Shown here: piece by piece, positions 33,934-41,746 of the stretch
Position numbering within the stretch: position 1 is the stretch's first letter
How the letters are laid out: every line of letters begins with the position of its first letter
Notes under the pieces: generated by a model
What the model saw: only the letters and a program-made list of their open reading frames with translations
Database searches by the model: none
Told to the model about the DNA's origin: nothing
From: Pedobacter nanyangensis
Lineage (GTDB): Bacteria; Bacteroidota; Bacteroidia; Sphingobacteriales; Sphingobacteriaceae
Direction: 5' to 3'
DNA length: 64,000 nt
NCBI RefSeq assembly: GCF_003313505.1
Contig: NZ_QMHO01000001.1
Span: 248,001 to 312,000, forward strand
Position numbers and translations under genes: made by a program

Positions 33934-34107
33934 ATGAAAAATAGCAATCTTCCAAAAAATAATGGCCGTGCTCATGGCAGTACCATTGCCGATAGGGCAA
34001 ATTACGATGTAAAACTGGATAAAAAGAAAATTGGCATTACCAATGCCGGTGGCCAACGATCAGACCAGACCTCGAACAAGGACAACGAACGCAAACGCGG
34101 ACAATAA
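33934..34107 (+). CDS. Small basic, polar protein (57 residues)
   Basis: An ATG after an A-rich leader opens a 57-codon frame rich in Asn, Lys, Gly, Asp and Arg (MKNSNLPKNNGRAHGSTIAD at the start, DNERKRGQ at the end). There is no signal peptide, membrane segment or hydrophobic core, so it is probably disordered. It sits between two hairpins that could act as the terminator of the previous gene and its own (34108-34138). I do not recognise a family. The clean leader and flanking terminators argue for a real gene. Confidence 0.55.
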   Translation: MKNSNLPKNNGRAHGSTIADRANYDVKLDKKKIGITNAGGQRSDQTSNKDNERKRGQ

Positions 34108-34138
34108 CCGAAGGGGTTGGCTTAACTTAGGCCAGCCC
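34108..34138 (+). terminator. Terminator-like hairpin after the small basic protein
   Basis: CCGAAGGGGTTGGC pairs, with a bulge, with GCCAGCCCTTTGG across a short loop, just after the stop codon at 34105-34107. The T tract is weak (TTTAAAAACG). Confidence 0.5.
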
Positions 34139-34228
34139 TTTGGTTTAAAAACGAGTTATTTTGTATAAGCTCCTTTTACATCCTTAAAAGTAAATTCTAT
34201 TTTAATATCTTTAGGAAAAAATGCCCTT

Positions 34229-35401
34229 ATGAAGTTTTCATATTTGATGATCAAAAAATCTTTTAAATTTTTCCTTTTGCCGGTGGCGATATTGGCAGCA
34301 GGACTGTTAATGAGCCACTGCAACATTAACCCCAATGATACTGCCCTAAGCGAGAAGGACCTGAAATCGGAAACTGTTGTAACGGGGCTGAGCATGCCCT
34401 GGGCCATGGCGTTTTTGCCTGATGGCCGGGTTTTGGTTACCGAAAGGGCCGGAAAATTGAGAATAGTGAAAGGGGGCTCTCTTGACCCTCAGGAAATTAC
34501 AGGGATCCCTAAGGTTTATTACCGTGGCCAGGGCGGTCTGTTAGATGTTGTGCTTCATCCTAATTACAAAGAAAACGGATGGATTTACATCAGCTACGCT
34601 TCACCAAAAAAAGAAGGAGAAGCTGGGGACGATAATGGCGCTAACACGGCATTGATGCGTGCAAAATTGGATGGCCACCAACTCACCAATATTGAGCATT
34701 TGTACAAAGCCAGCCCAAATGTAAGAGGTGGTGTACACTTTGGGGGCAAAATCTTATTTGACAATAAAGGGTATGTTTTCCTTTCGTTGGGCGAGCGTGG
34801 GCAAAAAGAAAACTCCCAAAACCTAGGTAAAGCACAAGGAAAAATGGTGCGCCTGCACGAAGACGGAAAAATTCCCAATGACAATCCTTTTGTAAAAACC
34901 AAAGATGCCTTGCCAGAAATTTGGAGCTACGGGCACAGAAATCCGCAAGGGTTGGTAATACACCCAACTACTGGCACTATTTGGGCGCATGAACATGGCC
35001 CCCAGGGAGGTGATGAGCTGAACATTGTAGAGAAAGGCAAAAACTACGGCTGGCCACTAATCACCTACGGTATTGATTATGATAATTCCATCATTTCTGA
35101 CAAAACAGAGGCTCCAGGTATGGAACAGCCCGTAATTTACTGGAAACCTTCTATTGCGCCCTGTGGAATGACTTTTATCAATAGCCCCAAATTTAAAGCA
35201 TGGAATGGCGATTTGCTGGTAGGATCCCTAAAGTTCATGAACTTGGAGCACTTAACCATTAAAGGCAGCAAAGTGATTAAAAAAGAGATCATTTTTGACA
35301 AGATAGGCAGGGTGAGAGATGTGAAACAAGGGCCTGATGGCAACATTTACGTGGTGGTAGAAAATACTGGCTCAATTGTTAAGATAAGTCCAAAAGCTTA
35401 A
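34229..35401 (+). CDS. PQQ-dependent sugar dehydrogenase (soluble GDH/YliI type)
   Basis: The 390-residue protein is a six-bladed beta-propeller dehydrogenase that oxidises aldose sugars with PQQ in the periplasm. Signs: TGLSMPWAMAFLPDGRVLVTER at the first blade, RGQGGLLDVVLHPNYKENG, GGVHFGGKILFD with a likely catalytic His, WSYGHRNPQGLVIHP, AHEHGPQGGDELNIVE and IAPCGMTFIN. The N-terminus has a hydrophobic stretch ending LLMSHCNIN that could be a lipoprotein box. An ATG at 34247 is an alternative start. The cytochrome c gene follows after 2 nt and should accept its electrons. Confidence 0.93.
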   Translation: MKFSYLMIKKSFKFFLLPVAILAAGLLMSHCNINPNDTALSEKDLKSETVVTGLSMPWAMAFLPDGRVLVTERAGKLRIVKGGSLDPQEITGIPKVYYRGQGGLLDVVLHPNYKENGWIYISYASPKKEGEAGDDNGANTALMRAKLDGHQLTNIEHLYKASPNVRGGVHFGGKILFDNKGYVFLSLGERGQKENSQNLGKAQGKMVRLHEDGKIPNDNPFVKTKDALPEIWSYGHRNPQGLVIHPTTGTIWAHEHGPQGGDELNIVEKGKNYGWPLITYGIDYDNSIISDKTEAPGMEQPVIYWKPSIAPCGMTFINSPKFKAWNGDLLVGSLKFMNLEHLTIKGSKVIKKEIIFDKIGRVRDVKQGPDGNIYVVVENTGSIVKISPKA

Positions 35402-35403
35402 AC

Positions 35404-35808
35404 ATGAAAGTACTGACCCTTATCGGCTGTGGCTTAGCCTACGCCGCCGTCTTTTCGCTGAACATTAAAGACGATTTGAACCAAAGTATTGAACGGGGCA
35501 AGGAGCTTTATATGGAAAGCTGCGTAACCTGCCACTTGGCTAATGGGCAAGGGGTAAAAGGCACTTTCCCTCCTTTGGCCAAATCAGATTTCTTGCTGAA
35601 ATATCCCGAAAAATCTATTCATTCCATTAAATTTGGCATGACTGGTAAAGTAGTGGTAAATGGTGTAACTTATAACAGCGCCATGCCGCCATCTGGCTTT
35701 GCAGACGATGAAATTGCTGATGTAATGAATTATATCCGCAATTCGTTTGGCAACAAAAACACCGAAATGATTACCCAGAAAATGGTGGCGGCCATCAAGG
35801 AAAAGTAA
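35404..35808 (+). CDS. Periplasmic class I cytochrome c
   Basis: The 134-residue protein has an N-terminal export segment (KVLTLIGCGLAYAAVFSL) and a single haem c domain with the attachment motif SCVTCHLANG near residue 37 and the axial Met in NSAMPPSGFADDEI near residue 97, then the C-terminal helix IADVMNYIRNSFG. It directly follows the PQQ dehydrogenase gene, so it is the likely electron acceptor, passing electrons to the respiratory chain. The two form an operon. Confidence 0.94.
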   Translation: MKVLTLIGCGLAYAAVFSLNIKDDLNQSIERGKELYMESCVTCHLANGQGVKGTFPPLAKSDFLLKYPEKSIHSIKFGMTGKVVVNGVTYNSAMPPSGFADDEIADVMNYIRNSFGNKNTEMITQKMVAAIKEK

Positions 35809-37215
35809 CTAAAACTGATAGCCTACGCCTACATTAAAGGTTGTATAACGACGGCGGTAACTGCCCAAGTTGCTGCTTACCCGATAGGGGCTAGGCTGGT
35901 AAAAATACATGGCATCGATATTAAATTGCTTGAACTGAATACGGAGCCCGCCGCCAATATTGAAATTCATTTTATTGATACTGCTTTCTGAAAGGGCTTT
36001 TTCAATGGGCTTGGTGTGAAAAATCGTGTCCAAATAACTTGCCACATATCCAACCTTGCTTCCGCCGCTTTTTGCAATAGCAAATGCCAAATTTGCCTCT
36101 GCTTTTAAACTTATCCATTTATTAATCCTATAGCTCATATTTAACGGCAAAACCATGTTGGTCAGTTTTCTGGTATCAACAATTTGAAAAGGGCTTCCGG
36201 CAGTAACAGTATTATAACCTTGGTGGAAATATTCGCCTTCGAACTTCATTTGATTTAACCTCAAGCCGGCCCCCAACAACAACCTATTGGTTAATGCCCA
36301 TTGGCTTTGCAATCCTAAATATGGTGAAATATTTTGTTGGCTAAACATCAGTCCGCCTTGAAGTTCAAAGCTTAATTTTGGACTTATGATCTCTTTTTGG
36401 AGATTTTTTGGGGCCTTTGTGGCGGTGGGTTTAAGGTTTGCCCTTTGTAGCAACCGTACTTCTTTTGCTTTTTCCCTTGAATCTTTAACGAAAGCTTTTC
36501 GCATACGCCTTTGTTCACGTTTAGATCGGGTAGTGGTTAATTTTACCGAAGGATCTTGATTATTTTGAGCAAGCCAAACATGGTTGAACTTCAAGCGAAG
36601 TCCAATTTCAGTGAGTGCTGGTTGGCCAATTGTATTTCCTAAATTAACAGGCGAAATGAGGGGAGATATGGCATAAACCTTAAATTCGGTTAGGCTTGGT
36701 GACCCATTACTTTTTAACGGAAGTGTAGCGCCTGTGTTTGTGCTTGAGGTAGTTTGGTTTGGCACTTCAATTTTTGCCGTTGGGTATGATCCAACTGAGT
36801 TATTTGGCTGAGCTGTTTCTTGCCCCCAAGTGTTTTTTCTTGCTGTTATACCTGCGGCAACTTCCATACCAGGGCTATCCACCAAAATCAAATCTTTGGG
36901 AAGCTGTATTACTTGTGGGCTTTTTAACGGTTTCTGCTTAACCACTTTTTCCCCATCCCTGAGTTCAGTTTTCTGATAAAAAGTAAAATAGGCCGCTCCT
37001 ATAACCAGCACCACTGGTATCATCAGTTTAATGATTGGAATAAAATGATGCAACAAAGTGCGCTTTGGAAAAGGTGGTTTCTTGGGGTTAGCGATTTCAA
37101 AATGCTGGTTTAACAAACTATTCATTTGTTGCCATGCCGCATCCAGGTCTTCATTTACCGGAAGCTCGGCCATTTTCTTTTGCCAAAATTTAGGATACCA
37201 TACTGATTTTTTCAT
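35809..37215 (-). CDS. Membrane-anchored protein with C-terminal beta-barrel-like domain, coupled to a sigma factor
   Basis: The 468-residue protein has three parts. A cytoplasmic segment of about 55 residues (WQKKMAELPVNEDLDAAWQQM) looks like an anti-sigma domain. A transmembrane helix follows at about 60-80 (FIPIIKLMIPVVLVIGAAYF), then a long low-complexity linker. The end, from about residue 290, has alternating strands of an outer-membrane barrel (LSFELQGGLMFSQQNISPYL, LLLGAGLRLNQMKF, INKWISLKAEANLAFAIAK, FNIGGGLRIQFKQFNIDAMY, YTTFNVGVGYQF). Its ATG overlaps the sigma stop codon (ATGA). An anti-sigma role is inferred from coupling. Confidence 0.8.
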   Translation of the reverse strand: MKKSVWYPKFWQKKMAELPVNEDLDAAWQQMNSLLNQHFEIANPKKPPFPKRTLLHHFIPIIKLMIPVVLVIGAAYFTFYQKTELRDGEKVVKQKPLKSPQVIQLPKDLILVDSPGMEVAAGITARKNTWGQETAQPNNSVGSYPTAKIEVPNQTTSSTNTGATLPLKSNGSPSLTEFKVYAISPLISPVNLGNTIGQPALTEIGLRLKFNHVWLAQNNQDPSVKLTTTRSKREQRRMRKAFVKDSREKAKEVRLLQRANLKPTATKAPKNLQKEIISPKLSFELQGGLMFSQQNISPYLGLQSQWALTNRLLLGAGLRLNQMKFEGEYFHQGYNTVTAGSPFQIVDTRKLTNMVLPLNMSYRINKWISLKAEANLAFAIAKSGGSKVGYVASYLDTIFHTKPIEKALSESSINKMNFNIGGGLRIQFKQFNIDAMYFYQPSPYRVSSNLGSYRRRYTTFNVGVGYQF

Positions 37216-37802
37216 TTTTTTTCTGTTTTGTTTTCAGTATGAATTGTTTTGCTCTTGGTATGCTTTAGTAGCAGTGCTCTAAGCTGCTTTTTCCCTTCCG
37301 AAAGATGCCATCTGGAAGTAGCCTCTCCTATTTCCAATCTTTCGGCAATTTCCTTATGTGAGTAACCGTCAATTACGGAAAGGTTAAAAACCATTTGAGT
37401 TGCATGGGGCAGCAGTCTAATCAATTTAATCAGGTCTTGGGCGTATAGTTTATCCAAAATTTCAGGCGCTACAAATGCATCTTCAGCGGGCAGTTCCCCT
37501 TGCCAGGTAGTTGTTTCAAACCTGCACTCTTTTCTGCTCAGGTCGATGCAGGTTCTAATCATGATCGTTGCCATCCAGGCATTTAAAGAACCTTTTTTAA
37601 CATCGTACGTTGACATGTGCTGAAATACTTTCAAAAAAGCGGTGTTCAAAGCCTCCCTGGCTAAATCATCAGTTTTTACATACCGGATACAGGTACGCCA
37701 CATTTCTGCATAAAACATTTTGTACAAGCGTTCCTGCGACAAGCGATGCCCTTCAACACAAGTTTTAACTAATGCTGCTATCTCCTTATCCAAATCGCTC
37801 AT
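37212..37802 (-). CDS. ECF-like sigma-70 factor
   Basis: The 196-residue protein has region 2 (LYKMFYAEMWRTCIRYVK, AREALNTAFLKVFQHMSTYD, LNAWMATIMIRTCIDLSRK) and region 4 (LPHATQMVFNLSVIDGYSHK followed by EIAERLEIGEATSRWHLSEG and KKQLRALLL) of ECF sigma factors. It overlaps the start of the downstream membrane/barrel protein gene by 4 nt, so the two are translated together, as expected of a sigma/anti-sigma pair. It starts at ATG 37802. The regulated genes cannot be seen from here. Confidence 0.92.
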   Translation of the reverse strand: MSDLDKEIAALVKTCVEGHRLSQERLYKMFYAEMWRTCIRYVKTDDLAREALNTAFLKVFQHMSTYDVKKGSLNAWMATIMIRTCIDLSRKECRFETTTWQGELPAEDAFVAPEILDKLYAQDLIKLIRLLPHATQMVFNLSVIDGYSHKEIAERLEIGEATSRWHLSEGKKQLRALLLKHTKSKTIHTENKTEKK

Positions 37803-37941
37803 TCAAATATGTAAATCCGTATTTATACATCAATTCCTACTAACTAATACGCAACCTAGCAACTAAACGTTGGGAAGATTTTTTTTATTTTTTTTGGCCC
37901 AACATCTTTGGCTTTTGGGCCGTAAATATCAAAAAAAGCCC

Positions 37942-38844
37942 ATGTTCAATTTAGATAGTTACGAAAAGCACAGTCAATGGTACCATCAGAAATTTCCTAC
38001 AGAGGAGCTAAAATCTGCCTACCTAAAAGGCCATTTGGACACCAAACGGCTTACCATTGGCAAATGGTTGCAACAAATTTTCTTCCGAAGCTTAAATCCA
38101 TTGCTTATCAACAAAAACCATACTTGGCTTACCCTCGGTGATGCTTACGGTTTCGATGCCCAGTATATCCTTAATTCTGGAAATAGGGCTATTGCCAGTG
38201 ATCTTGATACCGAATTTCTGGGTATTGCACAAAAACATCAAATCATTGAAGATTTTTGCGTTCAAAATGCGGAGGCTTTGAGCTACCCGGAAAATGCCTT
38301 CGATTACATTTTATGCAAGGAATCTTACCATCATTTCCCCAGGCCCTACGCTGCTTTATACGAAATGGCCCGAGTAGTCAAAAAAGGCTTTATCTTAATG
38401 GAACCGCAGGACCCTGTGCTTAAAATGCCTTTTTTATTAGGTTTGGTTAATATCGTAGGCGCTTTTAGCGACAGCTTAAGTAGAAGGCTGTGGAAAAATC
38501 GCTTTTCTTATGAGCCTGTAGGTAATTTTGTGTACAAGCTGTCTGAAAGGGAACTAGAGAAATTTGCCGCCGGTTTAAATTTACCTATGGTTGCGTTCAA
38601 AAAACTAAATCCAAATTTTTACTTTGAGGGTGCCAATGAAAGCATGGCTAATAAAAGAAATCTTAAATTCTTGTCCATCTGCTTCAAAAAACAAATGAGA
38701 GATTTGCTATCTAAATTGGGCATTATTCCCGCTCAAGTATTATGTGCTTTGGTTTTCAAAACAACGCCCGATGAACGCACGCTTAAAGATCTAAGGCTTG
38801 CGGGCTATCAAATCATCAAAATCCCTAGCAACCCTTTTCTATAA
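37942..38844 (+). CDS. Class I SAM-dependent methyltransferase
   Basis: The 300-residue protein has a Rossmann methyltransferase core: WLTLGDAYGFDAQYIL (motif I, with Gly-Asp-Ala instead of the common GxGxG), NRAIASDLDTEFLGIA, DFCVQNAEALSYPENAFDYI and LCKESYHHFPRPYAALYEMA, followed by RVVKKGFILMEPQDPVLKM. This resembles UbiE/Methyltransf_11 proteins. The C-terminal 100 residues are not recognisable. I used ATG 37942 rather than 37870, since the upstream part has no conservation and no leader. Confidence 0.85.
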   Translation: MFNLDSYEKHSQWYHQKFPTEELKSAYLKGHLDTKRLTIGKWLQQIFFRSLNPLLINKNHTWLTLGDAYGFDAQYILNSGNRAIASDLDTEFLGIAQKHQIIEDFCVQNAEALSYPENAFDYILCKESYHHFPRPYAALYEMARVVKKGFILMEPQDPVLKMPFLLGLVNIVGAFSDSLSRRLWKNRFSYEPVGNFVYKLSERELEKFAAGLNLPMVAFKKLNPNFYFEGANESMANKRNLKFLSICFKKQMRDLLSKLGIIPAQVLCALVFKTTPDERTLKDLRLAGYQIIKIPSNPFL

Positions 38845-38876
38845 TGTAGTTATCTTTACTGATCAAATCCCTTGCC

Positions 38877-39122
38877 ATGCCAGAGATCCTGCTTTTATGT
38901 TTTCTCTTGATTCCACAAATTGTGGCCGGGGTATATGCGCACAGTATTGGCAAAAGTTTTTGGTTTTGGTTCTTCATATCTTTTCTCATCCCCATTATCT
39001 CCCTGGTTGTTTTATTAGTGATTGACAACAAAAAACCTAAAGAGGCTAAGGACGAAAAAAAAGGCTACCAACTAGCCGACCATGTTAGGGAAAGACAGGA
39101 AAAAGAGAGGCCCAACACCTAG
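38877..39122 (+). CDS. Small two-helix membrane protein
   Basis: An 81-residue protein with two hydrophobic helices (about residues 4-20, LLLCFLLIPQIVAGVYA, and 25-48, FWFWFFISFLIPIISLVVLL) joined by a tight Ser/Gly turn, and a charged C-terminal tail of about 30 residues rich in Lys and Glu. The hairpin membrane design with a long charged tail is common for small Bacteroidota proteins of unknown function. Starts 32 nt after the methyltransferase stop. Confidence 0.72.
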   Translation: MPEILLLCFLLIPQIVAGVYAHSIGKSFWFWFFISFLIPIISLVVLLVIDNKKPKEAKDEKKGYQLADHVRERQEKERPNT

Positions 39123-39138
39123 TTTCGGCTTCTTTTAC

Positions 39139-39171
39139 AGACTTATGAAGTTTTAGAAACTCCGTAAGTCT
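39139..39171. repeat. Imperfect palindrome, terminator-like
   Basis: The 15-base arm AGACTTATGAAGTTT pairs with AAACTCCGTAAGTCT apart from two positions, with a 3-nt loop. It begins 17 nt after the small membrane protein stop and may terminate it. No clear T run follows. Confidence 0.5.
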
Positions 39172-39340
39172 TACAACCCATTCGGGTTCAGCATCAGCTT
39201 TTAAAGGCTAGCCGTAGCATGTTTATTAATCGAACTTGGGTTAAGACCACGAAGCAGCTACGCCTTAAAATCTAGCAAGAAGCCTATACAACTTGCCAGA
39301 TTTCTCCTCGTTGCACGCATCGAAATGACGATCGTAACTA
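39172..39340. other. Intergenic sequence with a degenerate dispersed repeat
   Basis: No gene is visible. The part ending TCGTTGCACGCATCGAAATG matches the general look of the palindromic repeats at 57916-58061 but is too degraded to fold well. Confidence 0.35.
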
Positions 39341-41656
39341 CTACCTCTGCAATTGATTGGTTCCCCTTAAACTATATTCCTTAGGCGGATCTACACCAAG
39401 CAAGTTTTTAACAAAATAATCCCAACGACGACGCATCATGTAAGGATTGTTAGCACCAAAACCGTGTGCACTATGCGGAAACAATACCAAGTCATAATCT
39501 TTATTGGCCTTATTTAACGCATCAACCACCAAATAAGTGTTGTAAGGCGGCACGTTATTATCCATCATGCCGTGCGCCAACATCAATTTTCCTTTTAGGT
39601 TTTTGGCGTGGTTTTGGTTAGCTTGTGCCTCATAGTTTGAATTTGCCAACAAACCGTTGTACCGCTCACCCCAATCGTCCTCGTAGTTTCTATTTTCGTG
39701 ATTGCCCGCCTGGGATACTCCTACCTTGAAAAAATCAGGATAGCGGAACATGGCTGCAGCAGTAGCAAACCCACCTCCAGAGTGCCCCCAAATACCAACT
39801 TTATCTAAATCGATCGGATATTTTTGCGCCAATTGCTTAATCGCTGTGATTTGGTCGGGCAAAGTATTTTCGCCCATATTACCATAGGCCATGTCATGAT
39901 AGCTTTTTGAACGATATGGATTGCTGGTTCCCTCAATCACTACCACGATAAAGCCCAGTTCAGCCAATGCCTGGTGATCAGATCTCGAAGCGGAAAAAGA
40001 CCAACTGCCTACACTTCCGCCCTGCGGCCCCGGATAAATATAATCAACCACAGGATATTTCTTTCCTGCTTCCATTTTGGTTGGCGTAAATACTAGCCCA
40101 TAAATATCGGTCTGGTTGTCGGCAGCTAACAATTGGACCACATCAGGGGCTTTCCAGCCTTTGGCCAACAATCTTGAAATATCGGTTCTGCCCAACTCCT
40201 CAATTTGTTTCCCTTTGGAGTCTCTCAATACGCTTATTGCAGGCACATTAGGTTGCGAATAAGTGTCAACGATATAATTGTGTGCTGGCGAAAACGACAC
40301 TTGGTGATTACCCAAATCTGGGGTTAACAGGGTGAAGCCCTTACCATCAAAACCCACACGGTACAAGTAGGCAAAGTACGGATTCCCTTTTTCACGACCA
40401 TGACCTGTAAACCATAGGGTTCTAGTTGTTTCATCTACACGCAAAACCTTGCCCACCAACCAGTTACCCTTGGTAATTTGGTTTTTCAGCTTCCCGGTTT
40501 TGGCATCATACAAATATAAATGGCCCCAGTTATCACGTTCCGAATACCATAAAATTTCATTGGTTTTAGGCAAGTAGCGCCAATTAATGGCGTTTACTCC
40601 TGATTCAAACTGTGTTTTAACTGTTTCGGTAAACACTTCTCTAACAGCGCCTGTACTTGCATTGGCAATTTGCAGTTTAGAGATTTTGTGGTCACGGGAG
40701 GTCGATAAAAAGGCAAACTCGCTGCCATCTGCGTTCCAATCAATATCTGCCAGTTGCCCGCCATCAACAATGTCATCGCTTAATGAGCTTCTGTGCTCGT
40801 CCAAGGGCATTTGCAAGCTGATGATTTTTGGGTTTTCTACGTCAATCACTACCCTGCGCAACTTCGCGATTTCCTTATCCCCGGGCAAGGGATATTTCCA
40901 AGCTTTTAACGTTGGCGAGCCCACATTGGTGGTCACCAAATACATGTCTTTTAAATGGCGTTGGTCTTGCTGGAAAGTGGCCAGTTTTTTTGAATCTGGC
41001 GACCAGCGTACAATTGGCCTATCACTGGATTTCCAGCCGGCGTTATCTGTGGCATAGCCATAGTCTTTTACACCGTCAAAAGTAAGTTGGGTTTCTTTTT
41101 TGGAAACCACGTCCCTTACCCATAAGTTCCAGTCTTTAATAAATACCGCTTTTTTGCCATCAGGCGATATTGAGCTGGGAGCACCTCCTGCCCTTTCGGC
41201 CCCAAATGGCCTTGCCGCGGCACCTGCCCGGCCTCCACTTAGCTCATTTTTGCCCATATCATAAGTCCACGATTTTTCATCGGCAAAAAATTGGAAGCTC
41301 TTCTGATCGCTTGATAGCGCAATGGTTTGAAAAGGAAGTTGATAGGCCTGATAAGCTTTGCCGGTGGCTTTGCTCAAGGCTTCTGCCAATTTCTGATGAT
41401 CAAAAGCAGGTACTTTGGTTTTCTTGGCAGGATTGAGCAACAAAAATTCATGGCCATTTTTGGTTGCGGCCAAATAAATCAACTGCTCTCCCGTTAGCCA
41501 GTTTGGGCGTGTAGCAATGCCGTCTACCAAGGGCTCGATATTGTAGCTTAAAAATTGTTCTGCCCTTGCATAGTCTTGCTCGGTTAATGGTTTATTTTGA
41601 GCCTTCAAAGTAAAAACGGATAAAATTGCACCAATACTTAGTATATGTTTTTTCAT
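39341..41656 (-). CDS. DPP-IV-like S9 family peptidase, exported
   Basis: The 771-residue protein has a signal peptide (KKHILSIGAILSVFTLKAQN) and is a dipeptidyl peptidase IV-type serine peptidase cutting X-Pro or X-Ala dipeptides in the periplasm. A beta-propeller (for example FRLNP-like blades, AFLSTSRDHKISKLQI, EILWYSERDNWGHLYLYD) precedes the catalytic domain, where GIWGHSGGGFATAAAMF holds the nucleophile Ser, GMMDNNVPPYNTYL the Asp and FPHSAHGFGAN the His. I set the start at ATG 41656; the 5' extension to 41710 has no export signal order. Confidence 0.94.
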   Translation of the reverse strand: MKKHILSIGAILSVFTLKAQNKPLTEQDYARAEQFLSYNIEPLVDGIATRPNWLTGEQLIYLAATKNGHEFLLLNPAKKTKVPAFDHQKLAEALSKATGKAYQAYQLPFQTIALSSDQKSFQFFADEKSWTYDMGKNELSGGRAGAAARPFGAERAGGAPSSISPDGKKAVFIKDWNLWVRDVVSKKETQLTFDGVKDYGYATDNAGWKSSDRPIVRWSPDSKKLATFQQDQRHLKDMYLVTTNVGSPTLKAWKYPLPGDKEIAKLRRVVIDVENPKIISLQMPLDEHRSSLSDDIVDGGQLADIDWNADGSEFAFLSTSRDHKISKLQIANASTGAVREVFTETVKTQFESGVNAINWRYLPKTNEILWYSERDNWGHLYLYDAKTGKLKNQITKGNWLVGKVLRVDETTRTLWFTGHGREKGNPYFAYLYRVGFDGKGFTLLTPDLGNHQVSFSPAHNYIVDTYSQPNVPAISVLRDSKGKQIEELGRTDISRLLAKGWKAPDVVQLLAADNQTDIYGLVFTPTKMEAGKKYPVVDYIYPGPQGGSVGSWSFSASRSDHQALAELGFIVVVIEGTSNPYRSKSYHDMAYGNMGENTLPDQITAIKQLAQKYPIDLDKVGIWGHSGGGFATAAAMFRYPDFFKVGVSQAGNHENRNYEDDWGERYNGLLANSNYEAQANQNHAKNLKGKLMLAHGMMDNNVPPYNTYLVVDALNKANKDYDLVLFPHSAHGFGANNPYMMRRRWDYFVKNLLGVDPPKEYSLRGTNQLQR

Positions 41657-41746
41657 TTTTAAAGAGGAATAAAAAACTAAAATAGGAGGGTTTGGCCATT
41701 TACAAATCAAGGTATTAATAATGATACAGTTTTTTTCAATCCATAT

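Noticed and set aside
34156..34407. 83-codon minus-strand frame with a protein-like C-terminus (KDIKIEFTFKDVKGAYTK)
   Set aside because: Most of it is antisense to the PQQ dehydrogenase. The plausible C-terminal end could be a remnant of an older gene but is too short to judge.
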